Assembly (NCBI RefSeq): GCF_901905185.1
Contig: NZ_CABFMQ020000109.1
Location: 124,001-188,000 of the forward strand
From: Methylocella tundrae
GTDB lineage: Bacteria > Pseudomonadota > Alphaproteobacteria > Rhizobiales > Beijerinckiaceae
Direction of reading: 5' to 3'
DNA: 64,000 bases
Shown: positions 53,618 through 63,334 of the stretch, piece by piece
Layout: every line of letters begins with the position of its first letter
Position numbering within the stretch: the stretch's first letter is position 1
The notes under the pieces: generated by a model
Seen by the model: only the letters and a program-made list of their open reading frames with translations
The model's database searches: none
What the model was told of the DNA's origin: nothing
Program-made: the position numbers and the translations under genes

Positions 53618-56600
53618 TATGCGCCGCCCTCCGTCTCGCCGCTCAGCGACCATTCCTTGACCCGCGCCAGATGGTCATAGGCGTTGTAGGTCTTGGCGAA
53701 TTTGGGGAACGGGCGCGCTGGATAGGGCGTCGCCGGATCGCGGAACTGGGTCAGCAAAGCGATGAGCGCGGCAAAGTGATCGTCCGCCACGTCCATGAAG
53801 GTTGTCTTTTCCCGCGCGAAATCGACCGGCTTGATCTCGCCGCCATCTGCGCCGCCGAGTTTCAGGTAGAGGCCGAAAATCGCGTCTCGATCGGGCGGAA
53901 GATCAAATGCGCCGCGGCGGGCCATCGCCGCCTCAAGCGTGAGCTGCGGCGCGAAGCCGACCAGAATCTCTTTGGTCCCCGGCGGCGTCCCTGTTTTATA
54001 ATCAATGAGCGTGATCGAGCCGTCCTTCGCCAACTCGATGCGATCCGCCCGCGCGGTCAGGATGAAGGGCGACCCATCGCCGAGCGTCAGTTCGAGCTTG
54101 CCCGAGATTTCGCTTCTGATTTGCTCAACGCCGTCCCGCCGCCCCGCCTCAAAGCGCAAATAAAAGTCGATCATCTTTTCAAGACGCGGCCAGGCGAAGC
54201 CACGAAAATCGGGATCATCCAATTGATCCTTCAGTCCGTCGCGCAAGAGCTGGCGAAGCTCGTCGCGCGCCCCCGTGGGCAGTTTTCCGCTGGCATGGGC
54301 TTTGACGAAAAGCTCCAATGCGGCGTGAATGGCGCTGCCGGTTTCCGCCGGCCCGGCGGCGCGCCCGATCGGCGCCAATTCGGCAAGTTCGAGGATTCTT
54401 TCGGCATAGAGCGCATAAGGGTCGCGCCGCAAGGTCTCGATCTTGGTGACGCTGAGGCTCGAAGGACGCAGCTCGAGGGGCGGTCTTGGCGCCGGCCGCC
54501 TGATCGGCGGCGCGGGCGCGAGGGGGCGGTCGATCGCGCGCGCAAGATCGACATAGACCTGTCCCCGCAAGACGCAGCCGCGCCAGCTCTCATCGCCCAG
54601 CGCCGCAAGCCGCTGCAGGAAACGCGACGCGACGGTCGGCGCGCCGCCGCGCTTTTGCGCGCGGCTTAGGATCACCGTTGCCCGCGCAAAACCTTGCGTA
54701 AAATCATGCGCCGTCTGGCCGAGCTTGCGCTCGGGCGGCGTCAGGCCCAGCGCCGCGCGCATCGGCCGGTTGAGAAAGGCGTCGGCGCGCGCCTGCGGCG
54801 GCCAGACTGTCTCGTCGAGGCCGCCGAGCAGCATCAGATCAGCGTCCATCAGGCGCGCTTCGAGGAGGCCGAGAATCTTCAATCGCGGATGCGCCTTTTG
54901 CGGTCCGCGCAACCTGGCGTCGCGCGCCACAGCCGCGAAGAAGAAGCCGTAGGATTCGGCGTCGAAGCGCATGCCGGCCGTCGCGTTTGCGAACAGTTCA
55001 TCGAAGAGGGCGTCGAGCGCTCCGACATCCTCGCCGCTCGTTCGCGCGTCCTCCCCGGCCGTGATCGCTGCGATCGCCGCCCGATGCGCGCTGATCCAGC
55101 TTTTGAGATCGTGCTCGCCTTCGAGGGCGAGCGCCGGTGCGAAGGCCGCGGCGAGGCGGCGGAGCAGATCCTCAAGCATCTCCCATTCGGGCGCGGAAAT
55201 GCGCCGTTTGGCCGGATGGGCGAAACGATCCCTCGCTTCCGCCCGCGCCATAGCGATCGCGCGCGCGGGATCAGCGACGACGCGAGCGCCTCGCTCGCCC
55301 GCCGCGCTGGAGCGCAAGACGCCGATTTCGAAGAGGGAAGACAGACGCCCGATGTCATCGCGCAAGAATCCAAGACGCACTCCGGGATGGGCCAGCAGCG
55401 CCGCGAGGCTCGCCGCGCTCATGTCCTCGGCGGCGCAGGCGATGGCGAGCCGCGCCAGAACGCCCGCAGGGCTCGCGCTCAGAGGATCGCCGCCGGAATC
55501 ATCGACCGCGACGCCCCAGCGCAGCAATTCGGCCGCGACGCGCCGCGCCAATTCGCGGTCCGGCGTCACCAGCGCCGCCGTTTGCCCGGGCGCCTCCAAA
55601 ACCTCGCGCATGGCGATGGCGAGGCCCAGCGCCTCCTCGCGCTCATCAGCGGCTTCGATCAGGCTGACGCCCGCTAGCGCCTCGTCGAGCATGGCGCGGT
55701 CGATCCGGCCGCGATAGGCAATCCATTCATCCGTGGCCTCGGCGGGGCGCAGAGCCTGCGACAGGAATTGCTCCCTGAGGCGCTGACTGACCGATGTCTC
55801 GCCAAGCGGCGCGACGTCCGCGCGGGAGAGCTGCAGCGTGCGCAAAAGCCGGCTCATCGCCGCCTGCGGATGGGTGAAGGCGGCCTCATGCTCGCCGTCT
55901 CCGCCAATCAGCGCAAAGGCGGCGTCATCGAGGTCGAGATCAAGGCCCGGCAGCACGACGGCGCCTTTGGGCGATTCAGCGATGGCTTTGAGGAGACGCG
56001 CCGTCGCCCGATTGGATCCTGTCGAGCCGATCGCAACGACCGGTCCCTGCCACCGTCCCTCGCGCAATTTTATGCTTTGCTTTTCGATCAGCGCGACCTG
56101 GCGCCGCGCCTTGTCGACGAGCCCGCGCTCATCCAGAATTTTTGGCCATCCCTTGATCGCGATATTCAGGAAATCGAGCGTGATGCGCCAATAGGGATCG
56201 AACTCCGGCAGCACCAGGGGATCGAGCCTTTCCCAGTCGATGTCCTCAATGATCAGTTCATCAATGAGCCCCGCCAGTTCGCCGGACAGATGCCAGGCGT
56301 CGGCGGCGGTGGTCGCGACGAGAAAAGACTCCCGCGCGTCGACCACATAACCGCCTTGCGCGTCGACGCGCACGATGGCGTGGCGCAGGGCTCGCGCCCA
56401 GGACAGGATCAGCTCTGAAAGCTGCATGCGCCGCGCGATGTCGCCCATCGCCAGAGGCAGATCGAGCGGCTGGCCGAGTTCGTCTCCGGCGCCCTCCTCG
56501 AAGATGAGGCTCGTCTCGGTCTCCTCCAGCGCGCCGAGCGGCAGGATATGCGGCAGCAAGGTCGCGCTGGCGCCGACCGCGCGGGAAAACTCGTCCGTCA

Positions 56601-56766
56601 GCGCGCGCGCGGCGCGGCGCGTCGGCACATAAATGGTCGCTTCCGCGAGCGCCAACGGCCCAAGTTTTTTGGAAAACCCTTCGACGACATCGCCATCAAG
56701 GAAGGCCTTGGCGAAGGTCTTCAGAAAGGGCGCGCTCGGCGCGATGGTGAAGACGTTCTTTTTCAC
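53617..56766 (-). CDS. addB: Double-strand break repair protein AddB
   Basis: AddB is the partner subunit, with an inactivated helicase fold and a PD-(D/E)xK nuclease domain. The opening is KNVFTIAPSAPFLKTFA, and YVPTRRAARAL replaces a normal Walker A, as in alphaproteobacterial AddB. Near the C-terminus, TARADRIELAKDGSITLIDY with the following KTG supplies the nuclease residues. The start is GTG (56766). It is first in the addB-addA operon, 3 kb long, divergent from the thi operon. Confidence 0.94.
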   Translation of the reverse strand: MKKNVFTIAPSAPFLKTFAKAFLDGDVVEGFSKKLGPLALAEATIYVPTRRAARALTDEFSRAVGASATLLPHILPLGALEETETSLIFEEGAGDELGQPLDLPLAMGDIARRMQLSELILSWARALRHAIVRVDAQGGYVVDARESFLVATTAADAWHLSGELAGLIDELIIEDIDWERLDPLVLPEFDPYWRITLDFLNIAIKGWPKILDERGLVDKARRQVALIEKQSIKLREGRWQGPVVAIGSTGSNRATARLLKAIAESPKGAVVLPGLDLDLDDAAFALIGGDGEHEAAFTHPQAAMSRLLRTLQLSRADVAPLGETSVSQRLREQFLSQALRPAEATDEWIAYRGRIDRAMLDEALAGVSLIEAADEREEALGLAIAMREVLEAPGQTAALVTPDRELARRVAAELLRWGVAVDDSGGDPLSASPAGVLARLAIACAAEDMSAASLAALLAHPGVRLGFLRDDIGRLSSLFEIGVLRSSAAGERGARVVADPARAIAMARAEARDRFAHPAKRRISAPEWEMLEDLLRRLAAAFAPALALEGEHDLKSWISAHRAAIAAITAGEDARTSGEDVGALDALFDELFANATAGMRFDAESYGFFFAAVARDARLRGPQKAHPRLKILGLLEARLMDADLMLLGGLDETVWPPQARADAFLNRPMRAALGLTPPERKLGQTAHDFTQGFARATVILSRAQKRGGAPTVASRFLQRLAALGDESWRGCVLRGQVYVDLARAIDRPLAPAPPIRRPAPRPPLELRPSSLSVTKIETLRRDPYALYAERILELAELAPIGRAAGPAETGSAIHAALELFVKAHASGKLPTGARDELRQLLRDGLKDQLDDPDFRGFAWPRLEKMIDFYLRFEAGRRDGVEQIRSEISGKLELTLGDGSPFILTARADRIELAKDGSITLIDYKTGTPPGTKEILVGFAPQLTLEAAMARRGAFDLPPDRDAIFGLYLKLGGADGGEIKPVDFAREKTTFMDVADDHFAALIALLTQFRDPATPYPARPFPKFAKTYNAYDHLARVKEWSLSGETEGGA

Positions 56767-56980
56767 GCGGGCCTTTCGTGAAAGGTAGCGGGGGCGGCGG
56801 CTATCATAGGCTTGCAGAATCGGCGGCCTATGGCATCGGCCGGTCTATCCACAGATTGCACAGGATCCCGCCTTAAACGCAGCCACAAGAGAAGCTAAAA
56901 GCTTTGGCCCGTACGACGCGACGTGGAGAACATATCAGGAACTCATGTGCCGAGCAACTGCCGTGCTCGAGACCTTGCGC

Positions 56981-57009
56981 TTGACGCCCGGCTCGCGCGC
57001 GCTTACCTA
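56981..57009 (+). promoter_or_regulatory. Promoter of the thi operon
   Basis: TTGACG (56981-56986), a 17-base spacer and TACCTA (57004-57009) place the transcript start near 57016, directly before the riboswitch. Confidence 0.55.
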
Positions 57010-57020
57010 TGGTCGCGCAA

Positions 57021-57119
57021 ACCTAGGGGATCCCCGTCAGGGGGCTGAGAGGCTGGCAACGCTTGAATAAGCGGCCCGGCGACCCTTCGAACCTGATCCA
57101 GCTCGCACTGGCGTAGGGA
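57021..57119 (+). ncRNA. TPP riboswitch (thi box)
   Basis: The conserved parts are in order: GGGGGCTGAGAGG at 57040-57052, a variable P3a hairpin (CGCTTGAATAAGCG), ACCCTTCGAACCTGATC at 57082-57098 and CTGGCGTAGGGA at 57108-57119. These are the P2-P3 pyrimidine-binding and P4-P5 pyrophosphate-binding halves. It should repress thiO-thiS-thiG-thiE when thiamine pyrophosphate is plentiful. About 70 bases remain between it and thiO. No T-rich terminator hairpin is obvious, so it may act on translation. Confidence 0.95.
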
Positions 57120-57188
57120 TGGTGAACCTTTGAATTTCTCTACCAATAGAGTCCCCCACTCCGCCGGCCTCCTCTTCTGGAGGCGCGC

Positions 57189-58205
57189 ATGACCTTGCGC
57201 GTAAAAATCATTGGCGCGGGCGTCGCCGGGCTGACGACGGCTTATGAATTTGCCCGCGCCGGCTGCCGGGTCGAGCTTATTGAACGGCGCGAGGGGCCAG
57301 GGCTCGGCTGCTCCTATCTCGCCGGCGGCATGATTGCGCCCTGGTGCGAGGCGGAAAGCGCCGAGCCGCTTGTCGTCGATCTCGGCGTCGAATCGCTGCG
57401 CTACTGGACCGGGACCGTGCCGGTCGCAGAGACGCATGGCTCCCTTGTTATCGCTCCCAGCCGCGACCGGCCGGAGCTGACGCGCTTTGCGCGCCGGACG
57501 CGCGAATATGAGCGGATCGGCGCGGCGGCGATCGCAGCGCTCGAGCCGGACCTTGAAGGCCGTTTCGACGAGGCGCTGTATTTTCCGCGTGAGGCTCATC
57601 TCGATCCGCGCGCGGCGACGGCGGCGCTCGCCGCGCGTCTTGACGCAATGGACAATGTGAGTTTGCGATATGGCGTCGAGGCTGACCTGCGCGAAAAGGA
57701 CGCCGACTGGATCGTCGATTGCCGTGGGTTTGACGCGCGGAAAACGCTGCCTGCCCTGCGCGGCGTCAAGGGCGAAATGCTGGTCCTTTACACGCGTGAG
57801 GTTGAACTCACACGGCCGATCCGGCTGATCCATCCGCGCAATCCCGTCTATATCGTGCCGCGCGGCGACGGGCGCTTCATGATCGGCGCGACGATGATCG
57901 AGAACGACGAGGCTGGCCGCATCACCGCGCGCGCGATGCTGGAGCTTCTGGGCGCCGCCTATGCCGTGCATCCGGCCTTCGCGGAAGCCGAAATCATCGA
58001 GACCGGCGCCGGCGTCCGTCCCGCCTTCGCCGACAATCTGCCGCGCATCGGCGTCAACGACAATATGATCACCCTCAATGGCCTCTATCGGCACGGGTTC
58101 TTGCTGGCGCCCGCGCTGGCGCGACGGGTCGTTGATGTCGCTCTCCACGGCGCCAGCCTCGCGGAGGAGTTGGATGCAAATAGAAGTCAACGGCAAGAGG
58201 CTTGA
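57189..58205 (+). CDS. thiO: Glycine oxidase ThiO
   Basis: ThiO oxidises glycine to the imine that ThiG joins to make the thiazole of thiamine. It is a DAO-family flavoprotein with IIGAGVAGLTTAYEF at the N-terminus, SYLAGGMIAPWCEAE, and the C-terminal GAGVRPAFADNLPRIG and GLYRHGFLLAPAL. It is first in the thi operon under the TPP riboswitch. Its 3' end overlaps thiS by 32 bases. Confidence 0.94.
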   Translation: MTLRVKIIGAGVAGLTTAYEFARAGCRVELIERREGPGLGCSYLAGGMIAPWCEAESAEPLVVDLGVESLRYWTGTVPVAETHGSLVIAPSRDRPELTRFARRTREYERIGAAAIAALEPDLEGRFDEALYFPREAHLDPRAATAALAARLDAMDNVSLRYGVEADLREKDADWIVDCRGFDARKTLPALRGVKGEMLVLYTREVELTRPIRLIHPRNPVYIVPRGDGRFMIGATMIENDEAGRITARAMLELLGAAYAVHPAFAEAEIIETGAGVRPAFADNLPRIGVNDNMITLNGLYRHGFLLAPALARRVVDVALHGASLAEELDANRSQRQEA

Positions 58206-58371
58206 GGCCGCCGCCGATACGCTCGCCGCCCTGCTGCGCGAACTTGATTATGACGATCATCATGTCGCAACCGCGCTCAACCAGAAGTTTGTGCGCAGGA
58301 CCGACCGCTCGGAGACGAGATTGAAAGAGGGCGACAAAATCGAAATCGTCAGCCCACGGCAGGGAGGCTGA
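58174..58371 (+). CDS. thiS: Sulfur carrier protein ThiS
   Basis: A 65-residue ubiquitin-like carrier that ends in the required Gly-Gly (SPRQGG). The ATG at 58174 has GGAGGAG just upstream, inside thiO. It carries the thiocarboxylate sulfur to ThiG. ThiF, which activates it, is not in this window. Confidence 0.94.
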   Translation: MQIEVNGKRLEAAADTLAALLRELDYDDHHVATALNQKFVRRTDRSETRLKEGDKIEIVSPRQGG

Positions 58372-58372
58372 T

Positions 58373-59170
58373 ATGGACGCCGACGCGCTCAGCCTTTACG
58401 GCGTTTCGTTTGCCTCTCGGCTCATCGTCGGGACCGCGCAATATCCCTCCCCCGCGATTCTCAGCAACGCGATCGCGCAGGCGAAGACCGAGATCGTCAC
58501 CGTCTCGCTGCGGCGTGAATCGGGATCAAGCCGCGCGGGCGAAAATTTCTGGGCGCTGATCCGCCAGCTCGGCGTGCGCGTGCTGCCGAATACCGCCGGC
58601 TGCCGCACTGTGAAAGAGGCTGTGACGACGGCAGAGATGGCGCGCGAAGTGTTCAACACGCCCTGGATCAAACTGGAGGTCATCGGCGAAGAAGACACAC
58701 TGCAGCCTGATGTTTTCGGCCTCGTCGAGGCGGCGGCCATTTTGAGCCGCGACGGCTTTCAGGTGTTTCCTTATACGACCGAGGATCTTGTCGTCGCCGA
58801 AAAACTGCTCCGCGCCGGCTGCGAGGTGCTGATGCCGTGGGGCGCGCCGATCGGAACCGGGCGCGGCCTCAATAATCCTTATGGCCTGCGCGCCTTGAGA
58901 GCGCATTTTCCGCAAGTTCCGCTGATCGTCGACGCCGGCATCGGCGCGCCTTCTCATGCCGCGGCGGCGATGGAGCTTGGCTATGACGCGATTTTGCTCA
59001 ACACCGCCATCGCCAAGGCCGGCGATCCCGCCACTATTGCGCGCGCCTTCGCCCTCGCGGTTGAGGCCGGACGCATGGCCTATCGCGCCGATCCGATGCA
59101 GCCGCGCGATATGGCGGCGCCCTCGACCCCTGTGATCGGGCGCGCCTTCACGGATCTCGCGCGTGCTTGA
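58373..59170 (+). CDS. thiG: Thiazole synthase ThiG
   Basis: ThiG makes thiazole phosphate from deoxyxylulose phosphate, the glycine imine and ThiS thiocarboxylate. The Schiff-base lysine is in TPWIKLEVIGE. VSLRRE, NTAGC, MPWGAPIGTGRG and VDAGIGAPSHAA are family motifs. It starts one base after the thiS stop and ends by overlapping thiE. Confidence 0.95.
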   Translation: MDADALSLYGVSFASRLIVGTAQYPSPAILSNAIAQAKTEIVTVSLRRESGSSRAGENFWALIRQLGVRVLPNTAGCRTVKEAVTTAEMAREVFNTPWIKLEVIGEEDTLQPDVFGLVEAAAILSRDGFQVFPYTTEDLVVAEKLLRAGCEVLMPWGAPIGTGRGLNNPYGLRALRAHFPQVPLIVDAGIGAPSHAAAAMELGYDAILLNTAIAKAGDPATIARAFALAVEAGRMAYRADPMQPRDMAAPSTPVIGRAFTDLARA

Positions 59171-59768
59171 TCCATTTTATATGATCGTCGACAGCTCGGA
59201 CTGGATCGCAAGGCTTCTGCCCTGCGGCGTGCGGCTCGTGCAACTGCGCGTCAAGGAGGCTCCCGACGATATTTTGAGCGCGGAAATCCGTAAAGCCAGG
59301 GCGCTGTGCGAAACAGCGGGCGCGCAGCTCGTCGTCAATGATTATTGGCGTCATGCCATCGACGCCGGCTGCGACTTTATTCATCTCGGCCAAAGCGATC
59401 TCGACACGGCTGACCTGCCGGCCATTCGACGCGCCGGGATAAGTATCGGCGTTTCGACGCATGACGAGGCCGAGCTTTTTCGCGCGCTTGAAACAGAGCC
59501 GGATTATATTGCGCTGGGGCCGGTCTATCCGACGATTTTGAAGAAAATGCCTTTCGCGCCGCAGGGCCTCGCCCGGCTCGGCGAATGGAAGAAGCGCATC
59601 GGCGCAATCCCGCTCGTCGGCATTGGCGGCGTGACGCTCGAGCGCGCGGCCGGCGTCTTGGAGGCAGGAGCCGACAGCGCGGCGGTGGTGACCGACATCA
59701 CGCTCAGCGCCGATCCAGAGCAGCGCGCGCGCGACTGGACGAAGGCGACGCGGCGCTTCGCGCATTAA
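59163..59768 (+). CDS. thiE: Thiamine-phosphate synthase ThiE
   Basis: ThiE couples the hydroxymethylpyrimidine and thiazole halves. GVRLVQLRVKE, VVNDYWRHA, FIHLGQSDLD, ISIGVSTHD and YIALGPVYPT follow the family order, with the C-terminal VGIGGVTLERAAGVLEAGAD. The start is GTG (59163), overlapping the thiG stop. At 201 aa it is compact. thiC, thiD and thiL must lie elsewhere. Confidence 0.93.
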   Translation: MLDPFYMIVDSSDWIARLLPCGVRLVQLRVKEAPDDILSAEIRKARALCETAGAQLVVNDYWRHAIDAGCDFIHLGQSDLDTADLPAIRRAGISIGVSTHDEAELFRALETEPDYIALGPVYPTILKKMPFAPQGLARLGEWKKRIGAIPLVGIGGVTLERAAGVLEAGADSAAVVTDITLSADPEQRARDWTKATRRFAH

Positions 59769-59789
59769 AGGATCGCGAACGGCGGCGCA

Positions 59790-61517
59790 TCAGCCTTCCG
59801 GCGCCGCATCGCGCTTTTTCTTCTCGAGCTGGCGAAAGCTCCAGGCGATCTCAAGATCGTCTTCCGTCTCGCCCTCGATGACGATCTGGGCGCAGGCGCG
59901 CGGACCATCGGGCGCCGCGAAGAAAATGCTCTCCTCGATTTCGGCCATCCATAAGGTCTCGAACAGCCAGCGCCTGCCGTTCGGCAGCACGCAAAGGACG
60001 GCGTGACCTTCGCGCACCCGTTTCAACCGTACATTGGGATGGATATGAAAGCGCAAGGCGAAGGGACGCCGCTCCATCGAGCCGGCCGGGCCAGAGGCGC
60101 GCAGGCGATCCGCGCCGTCGAGCCATTTGCCGTCCCTGTGCAAGGCGAGGCGGCGCTGATGGATAAGTCCGAAGCGCGGCTCATAACCATTATGCTGGAT
60201 GACGAGCGTTGAGCCAGACGCCTCGTCCCGGCGCTCGACGTCCACCGGATCCGGCCCTGAGACGATCTCGTCGCCGAGCCATTTGCGCAGGCCGACGTGA
60301 AAGGCGAAACGGCATGAGGAGGTGTCATCGACGACGAGGGTCGAATGCGCGGCCGTCATGCGCGCGGCTTCCTGCGCCGTGGCGCGGTTGGCGTCCGGCG
60401 AACCGCAATTCAGGACGAGACGCTGCGCGCCGACGGAAAACTCGAAGGACGCGCAGCCCGCATGAGCGCGCGTCGAAAAAATCGGCGGCGGCGGCCGGCC
60501 GGCGTCAACGATGACGATGGCGTCCTGCATCTCAAGGCGCTGATAGCCCGAGTGCGGCGCGTTGGTGAGAGCGCGGGCGCGGACGTCGTCATAGGCAAGC
60601 ACGGTCGCAAGCTGTTCCGGCGGCGTAACGCCCATGCCGTTGAACAGGGCGAGCGTGCCGTCGCCATGCCGGAAAAGCCTTAGCATGGGCATCATGCGGT
60701 CGATGGCGTTGAGGAGCTGCGATGGCGGCTGCACGCCGCGCGCGGCATAAGTCTGCCGCAACGGCAACAGATCGAGCAGAAGGTCGATGAGAATTTGCGG
60801 ATTGCGGCTGACATGCCCGCCATCGGGAAGAATCTGGCGCTGCAACTCCTCGGCAAGCAGCCTCGTGCTCCGCTGCAGCAGCTTGCCGGCGCCTTCGGCG
60901 CAAAGGCCCAATTCGACAAGGGCGACGGCGACGATGAGGCGATCCTCTCCGGCAAGGCCCTCGGCGAGTTTGCGCTCGAGAAACTGCTCGGTGCGCCCGA
61001 TGCTTTTCATGAAGCGGCGGTAGAAGACGCGGTCGGCGCCGTGCAGAATGATCGGCGATTGCGACAGCCACGACAGGAGGCGGCGCGCGGCGGTGCGCGG
61101 CTCCCACGCCGGCCCGTGACCCGGCTTGCCTGAGGCGGTGAGAAAATCCTCGACGAGGGCGCGCGCGTTGGCCTTGGCGATCGCCGTATCGGCGGCGCGC
61201 AAATGGCGCAACCAGCTAAAACTCGAAAGCGCCCGCGCCCAGGCTTCCGATCGCGGTTCGAGCTCGAAGGGGGAGCGCCCATGCGCGTTGACGATCTTGC
61301 CGCCAAAGGCGAAATAGCCCGCATAAATGTCAGCCGCGAGGGTCGGGTCGCTGGTTCGGATGTCCTGCGGCGCGATCAGCAAACGTTCGGGCGGGCGCTG
61401 ACGCAATCCGGTCATGAGACGCCAAGGCGCCATCGACAAACGCCAGAGGGCGCTCGCGCCGCGCGCGGCAAGAAGACCCGCGACATGCAGCCGATCCTTT
61501 AAAATCGCGCCGGCCAC
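59790..61517 (-). CDS. Heparinase II/III family protein
   Basis: A large, mostly helical N-terminal half (about residues 60-300, (alpha/alpha) toroid) is followed by a beta-rich half, as in polysaccharide lyases of the Hepar_II_III family. The segment DILLDLLPLRQTY and the later LDGADRLRASG are seen in the alphaproteobacterial heparinase-like proteins next to rsmB. No signal peptide or clear lyase catalytic set can be confirmed, so true lyase activity is uncertain. I used GTG 61517, with GAGGAG 9 bases upstream; GTG at 61568 is possible. Confidence 0.8.
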   Translation of the reverse strand: MAGAILKDRLHVAGLLAARGASALWRLSMAPWRLMTGLRQRPPERLLIAPQDIRTSDPTLAADIYAGYFAFGGKIVNAHGRSPFELEPRSEAWARALSSFSWLRHLRAADTAIAKANARALVEDFLTASGKPGHGPAWEPRTAARRLLSWLSQSPIILHGADRVFYRRFMKSIGRTEQFLERKLAEGLAGEDRLIVAVALVELGLCAEGAGKLLQRSTRLLAEELQRQILPDGGHVSRNPQILIDLLLDLLPLRQTYAARGVQPPSQLLNAIDRMMPMLRLFRHGDGTLALFNGMGVTPPEQLATVLAYDDVRARALTNAPHSGYQRLEMQDAIVIVDAGRPPPPIFSTRAHAGCASFEFSVGAQRLVLNCGSPDANRATAQEAARMTAAHSTLVVDDTSSCRFAFHVGLRKWLGDEIVSGPDPVDVERRDEASGSTLVIQHNGYEPRFGLIHQRRLALHRDGKWLDGADRLRASGPAGSMERRPFALRFHIHPNVRLKRVREGHAVLCVLPNGRRWLFETLWMAEIEESIFFAAPDGPRACAQIVIEGETEDDLEIAWSFRQLEKKKRDAAPEG

Positions 61518-61741
61518 AGGTCTTAACTCCTCGACTTCCTGGCTACCCGAGCCGTAACGATCCCGCACGCGGCGCGCGCTTTCACGACGACGATCGGCGC
61601 CAGAAGCATTTTCACGCGAAGCAGCCGCCGCTTGCGCCAGGAAAATGCGATAAAACAGACAGTTAGAGAAATTTGCCGATTCGCTGAAACCGGAAAACTC
61701 CTGGCAAGGTTAAATTATCCGTGAAAATCCTCTCGGCTTTA

Positions 61742-63166
61742 TTAACCACGCCGCATCAATCGGGCCGCGAAAAACCCGTCAAGGCCGGACAGTCTCGGAT
61801 CATCGGCGGGAAGATGCGAGGGCAAGGTCCGCAATTCGCCATTTTGGTTGATGACCCCGGCGACCTCGCCGACCTCGCCCGGCAAAATCGGCGACCGGAG
61901 CACATCGGGATTGCGTCGAAGCAGCGCGGAGATCTGCAGCTCGCCTTCCTCGGGCTCGAGGGAACAGGTGCAATAGACGATCACGCCGCCCGGTTTCACG
62001 AGCTCCACCGCCTTGTCGAGCATACGCGATTGCACCGCGGCGAGCGTCGCGACGTCGGTCGCCTTCTTGATCCAGGCGATGTCAGGATGACGCCGGATCG
62101 TTCCGGTCGCAAGGCATGGCGCATCGAGCAGGACCGCATCGAAGGGTGGCGCCTTGAGGCCGGCGATGTCGGCGACGATGATGTCGGCATGGAGATTGAG
62201 CCGCGCAAAATTGGCGGCAAGACGTTTCAGCCGTTCCGCCGAGCGGTCGATCGCCGTGACCGTCGCGCCCGCCGCCGCGAGCTGAGCGGCTTTGCCGCCG
62301 GGCGCCGCGCAAAAATCGGCGATCCGCATGCCGGGGCTGGGGTCGAGCAGGCGCGCCGGCAACGCCGCGGCCGCGTCCTGCACCCACCATTCGCCATCCG
62401 CATATCCGGGCAGTTCCGTAATGGCGGCATGCGTGGTCAGTCGAACGGAGCCTGTGGGCAGAACCACGCCGCCGAGCCGTTCCGCCCAAAGCGCGGGATC
62501 AGATTTCACGGTGACATCGAGGGTCGGCTCGTCGCGATTGGCGCTCGCGATGGCGCGCGCCAGCGCCTCGCCGTAGATCTTGCGCCAGCGCGCGGCGAGC
62601 CAGGGCGGCGTGTCATCATCGAGCGGATCGCTCTTCGCCAAAATCTGGTCCCGGCCCCGCGCGAGATTACGCAGGACGCCATTGACGACCCCCGCGAAGG
62701 GGGCGCTTTTCGTCTCGAGGCGCGTCGCGCGCACCGCGAGATCGACCGCCGCGTGATCGGGCACATCGAGGAAGAGGATCTGCGCCGCGGCGGCGATCAG
62801 CGTCCACTCGAGATAGGAGACCTGACGCGGCAGCGCCTTGTCCAAAAGTTCGCCCAGCGCCGCCCGGATGGTGCCGAGCCGGCGCAGCGCAACGGTGACG
62901 ATCGAGCGCGCAAGCGCCACATCGCGCGCGTCGAGGCCGCCGAGCCGCGCGGGAATCGCGCCCGGCGAAAAACATTCTTCGAGCGAATGGGATTTGCCGA
63001 CGATATCATTGAGAATGGCGGCCGCGGCGATGCGCGCCGGCAAGCCCGGATGCTGCTCGGCTTCGAGTCTCGAAGCGTCGGCGTACCCACTTTGACCCGG
63101 CCGATTGAGCGCGCCTTTGCGGTTGCGTTGTCGATCGGGCCGGCGCGGAGGTGCGTTCAAACTCAT
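61742..63166 (-). CDS. rsmB: 16S rRNA (cytosine-967-C5)-methyltransferase RsmB
   Basis: RsmB methylates C967 of 16S rRNA with SAM. An N-terminal NusB-like helical domain (about residues 40-170) precedes the methyltransferase with FCAAPGGKAAQLA for SAM, DAPCLATGTIRRHPD (first Cys) and VYCTCSLEPEEGE (catalytic Cys). Length 474 aa fits. It lies upstream of the heparinase-like gene on the same strand. Confidence 0.94.
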   Translation of the reverse strand: MSLNAPPRRPDRQRNRKGALNRPGQSGYADASRLEAEQHPGLPARIAAAAILNDIVGKSHSLEECFSPGAIPARLGGLDARDVALARSIVTVALRRLGTIRAALGELLDKALPRQVSYLEWTLIAAAAQILFLDVPDHAAVDLAVRATRLETKSAPFAGVVNGVLRNLARGRDQILAKSDPLDDDTPPWLAARWRKIYGEALARAIASANRDEPTLDVTVKSDPALWAERLGGVVLPTGSVRLTTHAAITELPGYADGEWWVQDAAAALPARLLDPSPGMRIADFCAAPGGKAAQLAAAGATVTAIDRSAERLKRLAANFARLNLHADIIVADIAGLKAPPFDAVLLDAPCLATGTIRRHPDIAWIKKATDVATLAAVQSRMLDKAVELVKPGGVIVYCTCSLEPEEGELQISALLRRNPDVLRSPILPGEVGEVAGVINQNGELRTLPSHLPADDPRLSGLDGFFAARLMRRG

Positions 63167-63334
63167 GCTCCGCCAGGGGGCTTTTTGATGACTGGGATCA
63201 GGGTTTTGCCAGATGTGCCTTGAATCGCTGCTCTTATATCATGGCCGGCAAGATTTCGCGCGGGCTTTTGTCCCAATCCAAAAGCTTCTAAAAGCGTAAA
63301 CACGCCTTTGATGCAAAAATCTGGGGAAAAATGG

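Noticed and set aside
61721..63223. A 500-codon open frame antisense to rsmB
   Set aside because: Shadow of rsmB; the composition is Arg/Gly-rich and no motif is found.
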